This document shows positions 18,776-27,033 of a DNA stretch of 64,000 nt, piece by piece. The position numbers and the translations under genes were made by a program. The notes below the pieces were generated by a model, which was not told the DNA's origin, did not search any database, and saw only the letters and a list, made by a program, of their open reading frames with translations. How positions within the stretch are numbered: position 1 is the first letter of the stretch; each line of letters starts with the position of its first letter. The stretch is from Opitutaceae bacterium UBA2377 (GTDB lineage: Bacteria > Verrucomicrobiota > Verrucomicrobiia > Opitutales > Opitutaceae), in contig DDSZ01000019.1 in the NCBI GenBank assembly GCA_002344205.1, forward strand, positions 5,728-69,727, given 5' to 3'.

Positions 18776-19477
18776 ATGCGCCGGCTCGACCAGCTTCTCG
18801 CCAACCTCGGCTATTGCAGCCGCCGCGAGGCGCGCGCCTGGATCGACGCCAGACGGGTCACCGTCAACGGCATCGTCGCCGATGATCCCGGCCAAAAGGC
18901 CGCGTCCGCCGCAGTGCAAGTGGACGGCGAACCGCTCGATCACCCCGACGGCCTGCTCCTGCTGCTGCACAAACCCGCCGGACTGGTGTGCTCCCACGAC
19001 GAACGCGAGGGCCCGAATGTTTACTCCCTGCTCCCGCCACGCTGGCGGGCACGCAATCCGCAGATCACCAGCATCGGCCGGCTCGACAAGGAGACCACTG
19101 GCCTGCTGCTGCTCACCGACCAGAGCGCGCTCGTGCACCGGCTCACCTCGCCCAAGCACAAGGTGCCGAAAATTTACCGCGCCACCGTGGACCGTGACCT
19201 CACGCCCGACCTGATTCCGCTCTTTGCCGCCGGCACGTTGCAGCTCGAAGGCGAAAAAGAGCCCTGTCGGCCCGCCGAATTACAGATCACCGCCCCCCAC
19301 GAAGCCGAGCTGACTCTGACCGAAGGCAAATACCACCAAGTCCGCCGGATGTTCGCCGCCACCGGCCGCACCGTGCTCACCCTCCACCGTGCCCGTTTCG
19401 GCGAACTCGATCTCGGCGACCTGCCCCCCGGACAATGGCGGGAATTGCCGCTGGACACGTTCCATCCAGCCTTCTGA
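18776..19477 (+). CDS. 16S/23S rRNA pseudouridine synthase, RsuA/RluB family
   Basis: 233 residues from ATG 18776 (ATG 18761 is also possible). The N-terminal S4 RNA-binding domain reads RRLDQLLANLGYCSRREARAWIDARRVTVNG. The catalytic core has LLLHKPAGLVCSHD, the active-site segment IGRLDKETTGLLLLTD with the essential Asp, and the family end EGKYHQVRRMFAATGRTVLTLHR. It converts a specific uridine in rRNA to pseudouridine. RsuA versus RluB cannot be separated by eye; the short length favours RsuA. Confidence 0.9.
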   Translation: MRRLDQLLANLGYCSRREARAWIDARRVTVNGIVADDPGQKAASAAVQVDGEPLDHPDGLLLLLHKPAGLVCSHDEREGPNVYSLLPPRWRARNPQITSIGRLDKETTGLLLLTDQSALVHRLTSPKHKVPKIYRATVDRDLTPDLIPLFAAGTLQLEGEKEPCRPAELQITAPHEAELTLTEGKYHQVRRMFAATGRTVLTLHRARFGELDLGDLPPGQWRELPLDTFHPAF

Positions 19478-19490
19478 GTGGCTGGAAAGA

Positions 19491-19506
19491 AATCCAACAC
19501 CTAGCG
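19491..19506 (+). repeat. Left flank of an inverted repeat around the low-GC gene
   Basis: A 16-base segment (AATCCAACACCTAGCG) whose reverse complement matches 13 of 16 bases at 20274-20289. Together they bracket the gene at 19518. The sequence resembles part of an integron attC site, but no complete site or integrase was seen. Confidence 0.4.
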
Positions 19507-19517
19507 GTCCAACCCAT

Positions 19518-20279
19518 ATGAATGCGCGCTATGACAGCAACATGGCCGATGCCTTAACTATAGCTGTGCGGAAGGAGCTAAATTCGCTTCAGGAGAATAG
19601 TCGGATTGAGGAATTCCAAGCATGGTGCGACAAACTCGACGCTACATCGGCACGATCAAAACCGCGTTTGAAAAGCGGCTACTCGGCCGAGGTAGAATTG
19701 CAGCCATATCGCTGGTTCTCCGCTGGCTTGGATATACTGCGAAGCGCCCACGTCACCGGTTACGTTCAACTGATGGGCGGACAGCAAGGCGAGCCGCTCC
19801 AGTGCTTTCTTCCTTATTCGGTGTTTCAAGCCGGCGCCGAAGTGTTCCTAAAGGGTATGTGGCTCTGCCAGTTTCCCTCTTGTCGGCAGGTCTCACATAC
19901 CTCCTATATTAGCCTCGGGCTTCGGCAAACCGTGGACCGCAAATTGCGAAGGCAGGGGCATGACCTGCTCAAACTAATTGGCTGCCTTAAACGGATTAAG
20001 TGCTATCGTGCCGATCCAAAATCTACGCAGTTTCTGAATCGGATTTCGGCAATAGTGCGCCTCTATTATTTCCCTCTACATCAAGCCGGCCGCGCGTCGT
20101 GGGCGAATGCGCGCTATCCTAAACGCTTTTATAACGACCACGAGAAACAGGGACATGCCGACGGGTTCACGTCCTATCCCGACCAGCGTCTGGTGTATGG
20201 CTTGTTCAAGCCTATGGCACGACATCTGGATCAACTGTGGAATCTACGTCGCGGGAAACCAATGGGGTTGGCCCGTTAG
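19518..20279 (+). CDS. Unknown protein of atypical base composition
   Basis: 253 residues from ATG 19518. I recognise no family. The product is rich in Tyr, Phe, Trp, Cys and Lys (for example ELQPYRWFSAGLDI, FLKGMWLCQFPSC), has no signal peptide and no membrane helix, and has a basic central part (RQTVDRKLRRQGHDLLK). The G+C content is clearly lower than in all neighbours, near 50 percent by eye, and codon third positions are not G/C-biased. It is flanked by an imperfect inverted repeat. These signs indicate a recently acquired gene, perhaps cassette-borne. Confidence 0.65.
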   Translation: MNARYDSNMADALTIAVRKELNSLQENSRIEEFQAWCDKLDATSARSKPRLKSGYSAEVELQPYRWFSAGLDILRSAHVTGYVQLMGGQQGEPLQCFLPYSVFQAGAEVFLKGMWLCQFPSCRQVSHTSYISLGLRQTVDRKLRRQGHDLLKLIGCLKRIKCYRADPKSTQFLNRISAIVRLYYFPLHQAGRASWANARYPKRFYNDHEKQGHADGFTSYPDQRLVYGLFKPMARHLDQLWNLRRGKPMGLAR

Positions 20280-20289
20280 GTGTTAGGTT
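20274..20289 (+). repeat. Right flank of the inverted repeat around the low-GC gene
   Basis: CGTTAGGTGTTAGGTT overlaps the stop codon of the low-GC gene and is the partner of 19491-19506. It contains GTTAGGT, fitting the GTTRRRY core of attC sites. The 200 bases that follow hold no gene that I can support. Confidence 0.4.
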
Positions 20290-20481
20290 GGGTTATGCTG
20301 CGAGCGGGTTGAAATGAACTCACAGGCCAAATAGCCAAGCATTCATCGTGTGTGGTAGATTTGGGTAAACCTTGTCCGCCTGCTCGCCGGAGCGTAGCTA
20401 TTCCAACCAGTCCGGCCAACGCACGTTTCTCTCTGGATTTCTCCTCGCTACCCGCTGCCCACTCCTCGCTACTAATTCCCC

Positions 20482-20790
20482 ATGTATGACTTTTCCCTCA
20501 CCGGTGCCCAGCGGACTTATCTACGCGGGCTGGGCCAGACGCTCACCCCGGCGCTGAAGCTCGGCAAAGGCGGCCTCACGCCGACTTTTTTCAAGGAACT
20601 CCAAAAGCAGCTCCAGGCCCACGAGCTGGTGAAGCTGCGTTTCCTCGCCGCCGACCGGGTGGAACGCGCCGCGCTCTGCACACAAATCGCCGACGAGGGC
20701 CGTTGTCTCTGCGTCGGCGCGGTCGGCCACACCGCGCTCTTTTACCGGCAGCACCCGGAGCCGGCCGCCCGCAGCATCACCCTGCCCTGA
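20482..20790 (+). CDS. yhbY: YhbY-type CRM-domain RNA-binding protein
   Basis: 102 residues: a single CRS1-YhbY domain. Signatures are LTGAQRTYLRGLGQTLTPALKLGKGGLT, the following ELQKQLQAHELVKLRF, and AVGHTALFYRQ with the GXGX-like loop. YhbY binds pre-50S ribosomal particles and helps assembly; it is cytosolic. The usual family length is about 95-105 residues. The start ATG 20482 has no strong Shine-Dalgarno. Confidence 0.92.
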   Translation: MYDFSLTGAQRTYLRGLGQTLTPALKLGKGGLTPTFFKELQKQLQAHELVKLRFLAADRVERAALCTQIADEGRCLCVGAVGHTALFYRQHPEPAARSITLP

Positions 20791-20798
20791 TTCGAGCA

Positions 20799-21569
20799 AT
20801 GAAACCTGTCACCCTCTCCCCGGACCAGATCGCGCACTATCACGAACACGGCTACCTGCTGTTGGGCAAGGTGCTCACCGATGCGCAGGTCGCCGCCATG
20901 CAGGCGGAGGAGCTGCGCTTCCGCACCGCGCCGATCTGGCCGGACAGCAACGCCAAGACCGGGCAGACGATGTTCCGCAGCCAGATCCAGGCCTACTCTG
21001 CCGCGGTGCGCGACGTCGGCCTCAACGGCGCGCACGTGCCCGCCATGCGGCAGCTCATCGGGCCCAACCTCATCTTCTGGTTCACGCAATTTGTGACCAA
21101 GTTTCCCGACGCCGCGTCCGGCAAGAGCGAGTTTCCCTGGCACCAGGACAACGGCTACTCGAAGGGCATCGAGCCCGCGACCAACATCACCGTGTGGGTG
21201 GCGCTCGACGTCGTGAACGAGCACAACGGCTGCGTTTACGTGCACCCCGGCAGCCACAAGCGCGGCCTGCTGCCGCACGAGACCAAGGGCGAGAGCTGGC
21301 ACCTGCACGTGCCGGTGGAGGGCGACGGCGTGCCGGCCATGCTGCAGCCCGGCGAGGCCGTGGCCTTCACCGGCCTGACCCTGCACCGCTCACTGCTCAA
21401 TCACAGCGACCGGCCGCGCCGCGGATTTTTCATGGAATATGCGAACGCCAACGCCGTCGAGCAGGCCACCACCGCCACGCCGCGCCCCTTGGTCGAGCGG
21501 AGCTGCGTGTATTTTATCGACGGCCAGGCCGATCTCGGCCGGCGCACCACGCCGCCGCCGCTCGGCTGA
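20799..21569 (+). CDS. Phytanoyl-CoA dioxygenase (PhyH) family protein
   Basis: 256 residues from ATG 20799, 8 bases after yhbY. It is a non-haem Fe(II)/2-oxoglutarate oxygenase of the PhyH type. The iron ligands are visible as WHQDNGY (His, Asp) and the distal FTGLTLHRSLLN (His). A 2-oxoglutarate-binding Arg is likely in RPRRGFFMEY. NEHNGCVYVHPGSHKRG is the typical core strand. Bacterial members hydroxylate varied small molecules; the substrate here is unknown. The close spacing suggests co-transcription with yhbY. Confidence 0.88.
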   Translation: MKPVTLSPDQIAHYHEHGYLLLGKVLTDAQVAAMQAEELRFRTAPIWPDSNAKTGQTMFRSQIQAYSAAVRDVGLNGAHVPAMRQLIGPNLIFWFTQFVTKFPDAASGKSEFPWHQDNGYSKGIEPATNITVWVALDVVNEHNGCVYVHPGSHKRGLLPHETKGESWHLHVPVEGDGVPAMLQPGEAVAFTGLTLHRSLLNHSDRPRRGFFMEYANANAVEQATTATPRPLVERSCVYFIDGQADLGRRTTPPPLG

Positions 21570-21596
21570 GCGGCGGGGCGACGGGCCTTCGCCGGC

Positions 21597-22202
21597 TTAC
21601 TTGGCGGCGCGCTGGGCGCGGGCGCCCTGCTGGTAGGCCTTGCGCACGGAGGCGTCGTAACCCTTTTCGAGCGCGGGGTAGATCGACATGGCCGCGGCCA
21701 ATGCTTTCTCATGCTCGGCCGTGCCGCCATACATCACGTGCAGATAGACGGAATAGTCGTCGAGATTGTTGAAGGACTGGGTGGAAGTCTGCTTCACGAA
21801 CTCCACCCCACCGATGGCCGCGAGCGCGCCCATTTCCTTGGATTTGCCCTTGAGGGCGCCGGCGGCGAGGCCGCCGAAGGGAACTTTGGACGCCAGCGCC
21901 TTGCCGGCCTGCTCGCCCGCCTTGGCGCCGACCGCGGCACCCATCTGCGCGCCCAAGGCCTTCTCGGCCCATTCGGTCAAGTTGCCGTCATTGTCGTAGG
22001 GCAGCAGGAAACGGCCGCTGCTGTCGGGGATGGGATCGGGGGCGACGATCTCCACCGACTGTTCCTTCATCTTGGCACTCAGCTCCATCACCTTGCCGAG
22101 GATGATCTGGGCTTTGATGATGTTGCCGATGTCGCGTTGGGCGAAGGCAGGCAGAGCGGAAGCAAGTGCTACGATAAGGAGGAGGCGCAGGGTGGTCTTC
22201 AT
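21597..22202 (-). CDS. Exported protein with glycine-zipper-like segment
   Basis: 201 residues. A clear signal peptide with the cleavage motif AFA-Q follows MKTTLRLLLIVALASALPAFA. The mature part has a short helix (IIKAQIILGKVMELSAKMKE) and then an Ala/Gly-rich stretch (LGAQMGAAVGAKAGEQAGKAL and later) resembling glycine zippers. The rest, FNNLDDYSVYLHVMYGGTAEHEKALA, is of unknown fold. It is probably periplasmic or outer-membrane associated. No family is recognised. It is divergent from the GYF gene. Confidence 0.7.
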   Translation of the reverse strand: MKTTLRLLLIVALASALPAFAQRDIGNIIKAQIILGKVMELSAKMKEQSVEIVAPDPIPDSSGRFLLPYDNDGNLTEWAEKALGAQMGAAVGAKAGEQAGKALASKVPFGGLAAGALKGKSKEMGALAAIGGVEFVKQTSTQSFNNLDDYSVYLHVMYGGTAEHEKALAAAMSIYPALEKGYDASVRKAYQQGARAQRAAK

Positions 22203-22364
22203 GGGGAGCTGGGTTGAGGGATTGCGGCGAAACTGGTCGCGCCAGCCATAATCTCAAGCCTGCGGCGCGCCGGGGCGCTACGCATAGTTGCGTAGGGCAG
22301 CGGGACTGAAGCCGTCGGGAGCAGGATTGACGCCTTCCGGCCGGCGTCTATTGCTGGCGGCACT

Positions 22365-23228
22365 ATGTTCATCATCATTGGCGGTGACGGGAAGGAATAC
22401 GGCCCGGTTTCGACCGAGCAGGTGCAATCATGGATCGCCGGCGGACGCGCCAACCTCGAGACCCAGGCCAAGCGCGTGGGCGAGGAACAATGGCGGCGGC
22501 TGGGCGACTTCCCCGAATTCAACGGTGCCGGCACCCCCATCCCCCCGGTCGCCCCGGCCGCCGCCGCCGGCCCCGGCGGCACGGACCAAGTCAACGTGGA
22601 CCCGAAGGCCTATGCCGAAGACCTGATCGGCCGCGCCGGTGTGCTGAGCATCGGCGGCTGCCTCGAGCGCAGTTGGAACCTGCTCAAGGCCAACTTCTGG
22701 CCGCTGGTCGGCTGCACCTTTGTCCTGTTTGTGGTGATGATGATCGCCCAGTCCATCCCGTTGCTGGGCATGCTGGTCAGCCTCCTGCTCACCGGCGTTT
22801 TCTACGGTGGCCTCTACCTCTACTACCTGAAGAAAATTCGCGGGCAGCCCGCCGAGCTGGGCGACGTGTTCGCCGGCTTCAGCCTGGCGTTCCTGCCCCT
22901 GCTGCTGGCCACGCTGGTCTCCACCCTGCTGACGCTGGTCGGCTTCCTGCTCCTCATCCTGCCGGGCATCTATCTGGCCGTGAGCTACGCCTTCACCTAC
23001 ATGCTGGTGATCGACAAGCGCCTGGAGTTCTGGGCCGCCATGGAAGTGAGCCGCCGCGTGATCACGGCCCAGTGGTTCCGGATGTTCGCGCTCATCCTGC
23101 TCGGTGCCATCATCGCCGCCCTCGGTGTGATCGGTCTCTTCATCGGCGTGTTCATCACCCTGCCGATCATGATCGGCGCCATCGCCTACGCCTACGAGGA
23201 CCTGTGCAATCCGCCGCCGCGGGCCTGA
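22365..23228 (+). CDS. GYF_2-domain membrane protein
   Basis: 287 residues. Residues 1-52 form a GYF_2 (DUF4339) domain: MFIIIGGDGKEYGPVSTEQVQSWI, then QAKRVGEEQWRRLGDFPEF. A Pro/Ala/Gly linker follows. From about residue 110 there are five or six hydrophobic helices (WPLVGCTFVLFVVMMIAQSI; LLATLVSTLLTLVGFLLLIL; MFALILLGAIIAALGVIGLF). The pattern resembles membrane-domain proteins of the DUF975 or glycerophosphodiesterase-membrane type, which have no proven function. GYF-type domains bind proline-rich peptides. It ends before a strong terminator. Confidence 0.75.
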   Translation: MFIIIGGDGKEYGPVSTEQVQSWIAGGRANLETQAKRVGEEQWRRLGDFPEFNGAGTPIPPVAPAAAAGPGGTDQVNVDPKAYAEDLIGRAGVLSIGGCLERSWNLLKANFWPLVGCTFVLFVVMMIAQSIPLLGMLVSLLLTGVFYGGLYLYYLKKIRGQPAELGDVFAGFSLAFLPLLLATLVSTLLTLVGFLLLILPGIYLAVSYAFTYMLVIDKRLEFWAAMEVSRRVITAQWFRMFALILLGAIIAALGVIGLFIGVFITLPIMIGAIAYAYEDLCNPPPRA

Positions 23229-23245
23229 GCGGTTGCGCCGCCCGT

Positions 23246-23275
23246 AAAAGCCGCCGGCCTGCCGGCGGCTTTTTT
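23246..23275. terminator. Bidirectional intrinsic terminator
   Basis: GCCGCCGGC and GCCGGCGGC form a 9-bp stem with a 2-base loop, A-run on one side and T-run on the other. It sits between the convergent GYF gene and the dehydrogenase. Confidence 0.9.
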
Positions 23276-23281
23276 ACGCAG

Positions 23282-24253
23282 TCACACGATGCGGTCGGTC
23301 CATTCCCCGCCGGCCGTGAAGGCCGCGAGGTTCGCGAGAAAATGCTCCACGAGCGCCTCGTCCTGATCATGCCGCCCGCCCGCGGTATGCGGGGTGACGT
23401 AGCAGTTCGGCGTGTTCCAAAAGGCGTGATCCTTGGCCAAGGGCTCGGGCTCGAAGACATCGAGGTAGGCGGCGCCCAAGCGGCCGGAACGCAGCGCCTC
23501 CAACAGTGCGTTGTCGTCCACCGTCGTGCCGCGGCCCACGTTGTAGAACCGGGCGCCGGGCTTGCAGCAAGCCAGCCGCCGCGCGTTGACGTAGCCGCGG
23601 GTGGCCGCGTTGTCGGGCAGGATGTTCACGACATGGTCGGCCAGCGGCAGCACGCTGCTGATCTTTTCCTCGGGGATGATGCGCACGCCCGTCTCGCTGC
23701 GCGTCTGCCGGCGCACGGCATAGACCGTCATGCCATACGGCGCGAGCAACGCGGCCAGCCGCCGGCCGATGGCGCCGTAGCCGAGCAGCAGCACGGTCTG
23801 GCCGGTGAGCAGGCGCGAATCGTAGCGGCGCTGCTCATAATTCCAGTCATGGCCGCCCAACTGGTCGCGGTAGGACGGCAGCAGGTTGCGGCCCAGCGCG
23901 AGCATCATCGCCATGACATGCTGGGCACAGGGATCGGCAAAAACCTCGGAAGCGTTGGTGAAGACGGCGCCGCGCGCGCGCAGCGTCTCCTTGAACTCCG
24001 GCGTGTCGTAACGCGTGTAACCGGCCGTCGTCACCTCGATCCAGCGCAGCCCGGCATGGTTCAGACAGTCCGTCGGCAACGGCTGGCCGAAGGCCACGTC
24101 GGCGGTCGCGAGCAACGCATCCGGTTTGCCGGCCTGCAGGACGTTGCTGGAGACGGTCTCGGCCCACACCAGCCGGTGCGCCCCCACGCCTGCGGTCAGC
24201 CGCGCCGTGGCCGCGGGATTAAACTTCGTGTTGCACCAGATTGTGAGGCTCAT
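23282..24253 (-). CDS. D-isomer-specific 2-hydroxyacid dehydrogenase
   Basis: 323 residues from ATG 24253 (MSLTIWCNTKFNP). It is an NAD(P)-dependent 2-hydroxy/2-oxo acid oxidoreductase. The Rossmann motif is LLGYGAIGRRLAALLAPYG. The catalytic triad positions are seen as NVGRGTTVDD (Arg), FEPEPLAK (Glu) and PHTAG (His). Substrates range from glyoxylate and hydroxypyruvate to phosphoglycerate; none can be assigned. A longer frame upstream starts with a poor MHGAARRG stretch and was not chosen. Confidence 0.87.
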   Translation of the reverse strand: MSLTIWCNTKFNPAATARLTAGVGAHRLVWAETVSSNVLQAGKPDALLATADVAFGQPLPTDCLNHAGLRWIEVTTAGYTRYDTPEFKETLRARGAVFTNASEVFADPCAQHVMAMMLALGRNLLPSYRDQLGGHDWNYEQRRYDSRLLTGQTVLLLGYGAIGRRLAALLAPYGMTVYAVRRQTRSETGVRIIPEEKISSVLPLADHVVNILPDNAATRGYVNARRLACCKPGARFYNVGRGTTVDDNALLEALRSGRLGAAYLDVFEPEPLAKDHAFWNTPNCYVTPHTAGGRHDQDEALVEHFLANLAAFTAGGEWTDRIV

Positions 24254-24317
24254 CGCACCGGTGAGCACGCCGCGCCGCGCCGCGCCGTGCAAGCAAAAGC
24301 TCCGCCCGCGCCCGGCG

Positions 24318-24734
24318 TCACTTCGTCAGCTCAACCCACACCTCGTGCGAGCGATACAGCGAGTCGGGTGTGACCGGATGCGGTTTCTCCGCGTAAAACC
24401 GCGGCCGCCCCGCCACCTCGATGCGCGCATCAATCACGATCTGCCGGCCCGCACGGATGTCGCCCGGCAGGTAGGGCAGCTCAAAGGCGATGGGCGGATT
24501 GCCGGGATTGGAAACGCTCTTCTCCGCGATCACGATCGCCGGCGCATCCGGCCGGGTGACATCCAGCAGGCGGAGCGTGAGCACCGCATCCGCCGGCAGC
24601 GCGATCCGCGCCCGGTAGTTCACGGTGCCGCTGACCACGGGCCCTTGGGCACCCCCGGCCGGCTGGCGCGAGGCGCACCCGCCCGTCACACCCAGGGCCA
24701 GTCCCGTCAAAAGCAGTGCGGTTAAAAATTTCAT
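24318..24734 (-). CDS. YbaY-family lipoprotein
   Basis: 138 residues from ATG 24734. A lipoprotein signal is visible: MKFLTALLLTGLALGVTGGC, with Cys20 as the likely lipidated residue (TGGC rather than a perfect lipobox). The mature part fits the YbaY/META-like beta barrel: VSGTVNYRARIALPADAVLTLRL, DVTRPDAPAIVIAEKSV and PIAFELPY. E. coli YbaY is an outer-membrane lipoprotein of unclear role. Its start overlaps the stop of the upstream gene (ATGA), so the pair is probably one operon. Confidence 0.78.
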   Translation of the reverse strand: MKFLTALLLTGLALGVTGGCASRQPAGGAQGPVVSGTVNYRARIALPADAVLTLRLLDVTRPDAPAIVIAEKSVSNPGNPPIAFELPYLPGDIRAGRQIVIDARIEVAGRPRFYAEKPHPVTPDSLYRSHEVWVELTK

Positions 24735-25936
24735 GCAGGTTCCTCGTTGGTGACTGCAGCCATGCTGCGCAGTTCCTCCACCCGGTCGTTGATGGCTGTC
24801 AACAATTCCGTGTGCTCCCGGGCTGCGCAATCATGCGTATGCACCAGGCCGCTGGCAAAGGGGGGCTGCTCGCCGGGCCGGTCGGCCCAGTGGCTCCAGG
24901 CATAGCCGATCACCGCCGGATGGGCCACGGCGCGGCTGAGCACCAGCCGGCCGCGGCGCAGCATCCGCTCCACCGCCGTCAGCCGGCGCAGGGGCCGGGC
25001 GGCCGCTTCATGGATGAACTCGGGCCGCGTCCAGTTGAAATCCGCCAGCAGCACGGGCCGCGCGGCCGCCGCCGGTTGCGCGGCCAGCTCGGTGTGGTCA
25101 ATCACCCGCACGTCCACCGTCGGGTTCAGGTTGCCGGCCCGCATCGCGGCCGTCGCCGGGCCGCCCCACCGACAGCCCAGCACGAGATGATGCGGCGCCT
25201 GCGTGCGGATCGCGGCCGTCGCGACGGAAAAATACCGCCGGGCATATTCCTCCACCCATTGGGCGTCATCGCGCAGGTAGCCGCGGCCCGTCAACCCCTG
25301 CTCCAAGCGCGTCCGCTCGCGCAGGGCGTCTTTGTTCGTGAGCGTTTCGCCCCAGGCCTTGGTCAGCGCCTCCCACCGGCCGCCATGCAGCGCGAGGACA
25401 AATTCCCAAGCCGCATGATAGGCAGCATGCACCGGCTCAAGGCTCAGGCAGCTCTGGAGCAGCCCGGGGCGATCCCCTGTCGCCGGCCGCGCCCAGGCGG
25501 GCAACTCATCGGTAAACCAGCCCAACAGCTCGCGGGTCCCCGCCAGCGGCGCGCAGACCTCCGCCGCCCGGGCCTGCGCCCGCTCCGGCCAGCCGGCTTC
25601 AAACACATCCGGCACCCGGGCGTCCGCCAGCGGCATCAAGCCTTCGCCGCGGCAGAAATCCACCGCCGGCATGAACGCGAGCCCTTCCTCAAGGTAGAGC
25701 CGGTCGCTCCCGCAGCCGAGCGTGTTGAAGCCCCAGGCCCGCAGCCGCGCCGCGGGATCATGCGCCGCGGCCGGCACCGCCTGCACGCCATGCACCGCGC
25801 GGGCAAAAAACGGCCGGTCCTCGGGATCGATCAACCACCACTGCCCGCCATGCGTCTGGCCGACACGGAAGTAACCGGACGTCCCGCGCAGGGAACCGGG
25901 TTTGAAGTCCGCCAGGGCGTCGTTGGACTGCGCCAT
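24731..25936 (-). CDS. Glycoside hydrolase-like protein (agarase/GH-A clan type)
   Basis: About 401 residues using ATG 25936 (MAQSNDALADFKPG). A TTG at 25972 would add 12 residues. The beginning GYFRVGQTHGGQWWLIDPEDRPFFARAVHG resembles the entry to the TIM barrel in GH50-like agarases and related hydrolases. Later features are RLRAWGFNTLG, LLGWFTDELPAW and VIGYAWSHWADRPGEQ, the last like a strand-8 Trp motif. FTDE could hold one catalytic acid; I cannot fix the second. No signal peptide is apparent, so it may be cytosolic. The enzymatic call is tentative. Confidence 0.55.
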   Translation of the reverse strand: MAQSNDALADFKPGSLRGTSGYFRVGQTHGGQWWLIDPEDRPFFARAVHGVQAVPAAAHDPAARLRAWGFNTLGCGSDRLYLEEGLAFMPAVDFCRGEGLMPLADARVPDVFEAGWPERAQARAAEVCAPLAGTRELLGWFTDELPAWARPATGDRPGLLQSCLSLEPVHAAYHAAWEFVLALHGGRWEALTKAWGETLTNKDALRERTRLEQGLTGRGYLRDDAQWVEEYARRYFSVATAAIRTQAPHHLVLGCRWGGPATAAMRAGNLNPTVDVRVIDHTELAAQPAAAARPVLLADFNWTRPEFIHEAAARPLRRLTAVERMLRRGRLVLSRAVAHPAVIGYAWSHWADRPGEQPPFASGLVHTHDCAAREHTELLTAINDRVEELRSMAAVTNEEPA

Positions 25937-26016
25937 GTTGCGCAAGCGTGGGTGCTGGCGATAAAAATGCAAAGCGCGATTGCCGCACTCCGGCCGATGC
26001 GTTTGCCTCCAAGCGC

Positions 26017-27033
26017 ATGACCCCGGACCGTTTCACCGCCCTGACGACCGCCTTTCACCGGCTGCGCGTCGGCATCGTGGGTGATTTCTCGCTCGACCGT
26101 TATCTCGATATCGATCCCGCGCGGGCCGAGGTCTCGATCGAAACCGGCCTGCCGGTCCACCACATCACCCGCGTGCGCTGCCAGCCCGGCGCCGCCGGCA
26201 ACATCACGCAGAACCTCGCCGCCCTGGCGCCGGCGGTCCTCTGGCCAATCGGCGAATGCGGAGACGACGGCGAAGGCTTCGAACTGCGCCGGTCCCTGCA
26301 ACGGCTGGCAAATCTCCGGCTTGATCATTTCCACACCCGGGCCGACCGGCCGACCTTCACCTACACCAAGCCGCTCCTGCACCACCCCGGACGGCCGCCG
26401 GAGGAATTGTCGCGGCTCGACCTCAAAGCCAGCGCCCCCATCGCCCCCGACCTGGAGCAAACGCTGGCGGCCTCGCTGCACCTTCTCGCCCCGCAGCTCG
26501 ATGTATTGATCGTGATGGATCAGGCCGGCATCCGCGGTTGCGGGGTCATCAGCCCGGGCGTGCTCGCGGCGCTCGCGGAAATCTCCCGCACCCATCCGCG
26601 GCTCACCCTCATGGCCGACAGCCGGCACGGCCTCGGCGACTTTCCTCCGCTGGCCTTCAAGATGAATGCCGTCGAGTTCGCCGTCCTCACCGGCCGCCCG
26701 GCCGCCACCATGGCCGCCGTCACCGCGGGCGCCGCGGAGTTGGCGCGACACAACGGCCGGCCGGTCTTTGTGACCCTCGCGGAACGCGGCATGGTCGGCG
26801 CCGCTCCCGACGGCACGGTGGAGCATGTGCCCGTGCTGCCCCTGCGCGGCCCCATCGACATCGTGGGCGCCGGCGATACCGTGACCGCCATGCTCAGCCT
26901 CGCCCTCGCCGCCGGCGCCACGCTGCGCGAGGCGATGGAGCTGGCGCAGGCCGCGGCCTCCGTGGTCGTCCACCAACTCGGCACGACGGGCGTGGCCACG
27001 GCGGCCGACCTCCGCGCCCGGCTTTTCCCATGA
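26017..27033 (+). CDS. PfkB-family carbohydrate kinase (RfaE/HldE kinase-domain-like)
   Basis: 338 residues from ATG 26017. Its opening RVGIVGDFSLDRYLDID and PGAAGNITQNLAAL, then LDVLIVMDQ, and the PfkB signature DIVGAGDTVTAMLSLALAAG give an ATP-dependent sugar kinase. The early region and MADSRHGLGDF-type segment resemble the heptose-7-phosphate kinase domain of RfaE/HldE. It overlaps by ATGA with a GT9 glycosyltransferase, which supports a role in heptose or other lipopolysaccharide sugar supply. Other sugar substrates are possible. Confidence 0.82.
   Translation: MTPDRFTALTTAFHRLRVGIVGDFSLDRYLDIDPARAEVSIETGLPVHHITRVRCQPGAAGNITQNLAALAPAVLWPIGECGDDGEGFELRRSLQRLANLRLDHFHTRADRPTFTYTKPLLHHPGRPPEELSRLDLKASAPIAPDLEQTLAASLHLLAPQLDVLIVMDQAGIRGCGVISPGVLAALAEISRTHPRLTLMADSRHGLGDFPPLAFKMNAVEFAVLTGRPAATMAAVTAGAAELARHNGRPVFVTLAERGMVGAAPDGTVEHVPVLPLRGPIDIVGAGDTVTAMLSLALAAGATLREAMELAQAAASVVVHQLGTTGVATAADLRARLFP

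Noticed and set aside
19491-20289. Complete integron cassette with attC
   Set aside because: The inverted repeats are short, no full attC fold was found, and no integrase or further cassettes are present. Kept only as an observation.
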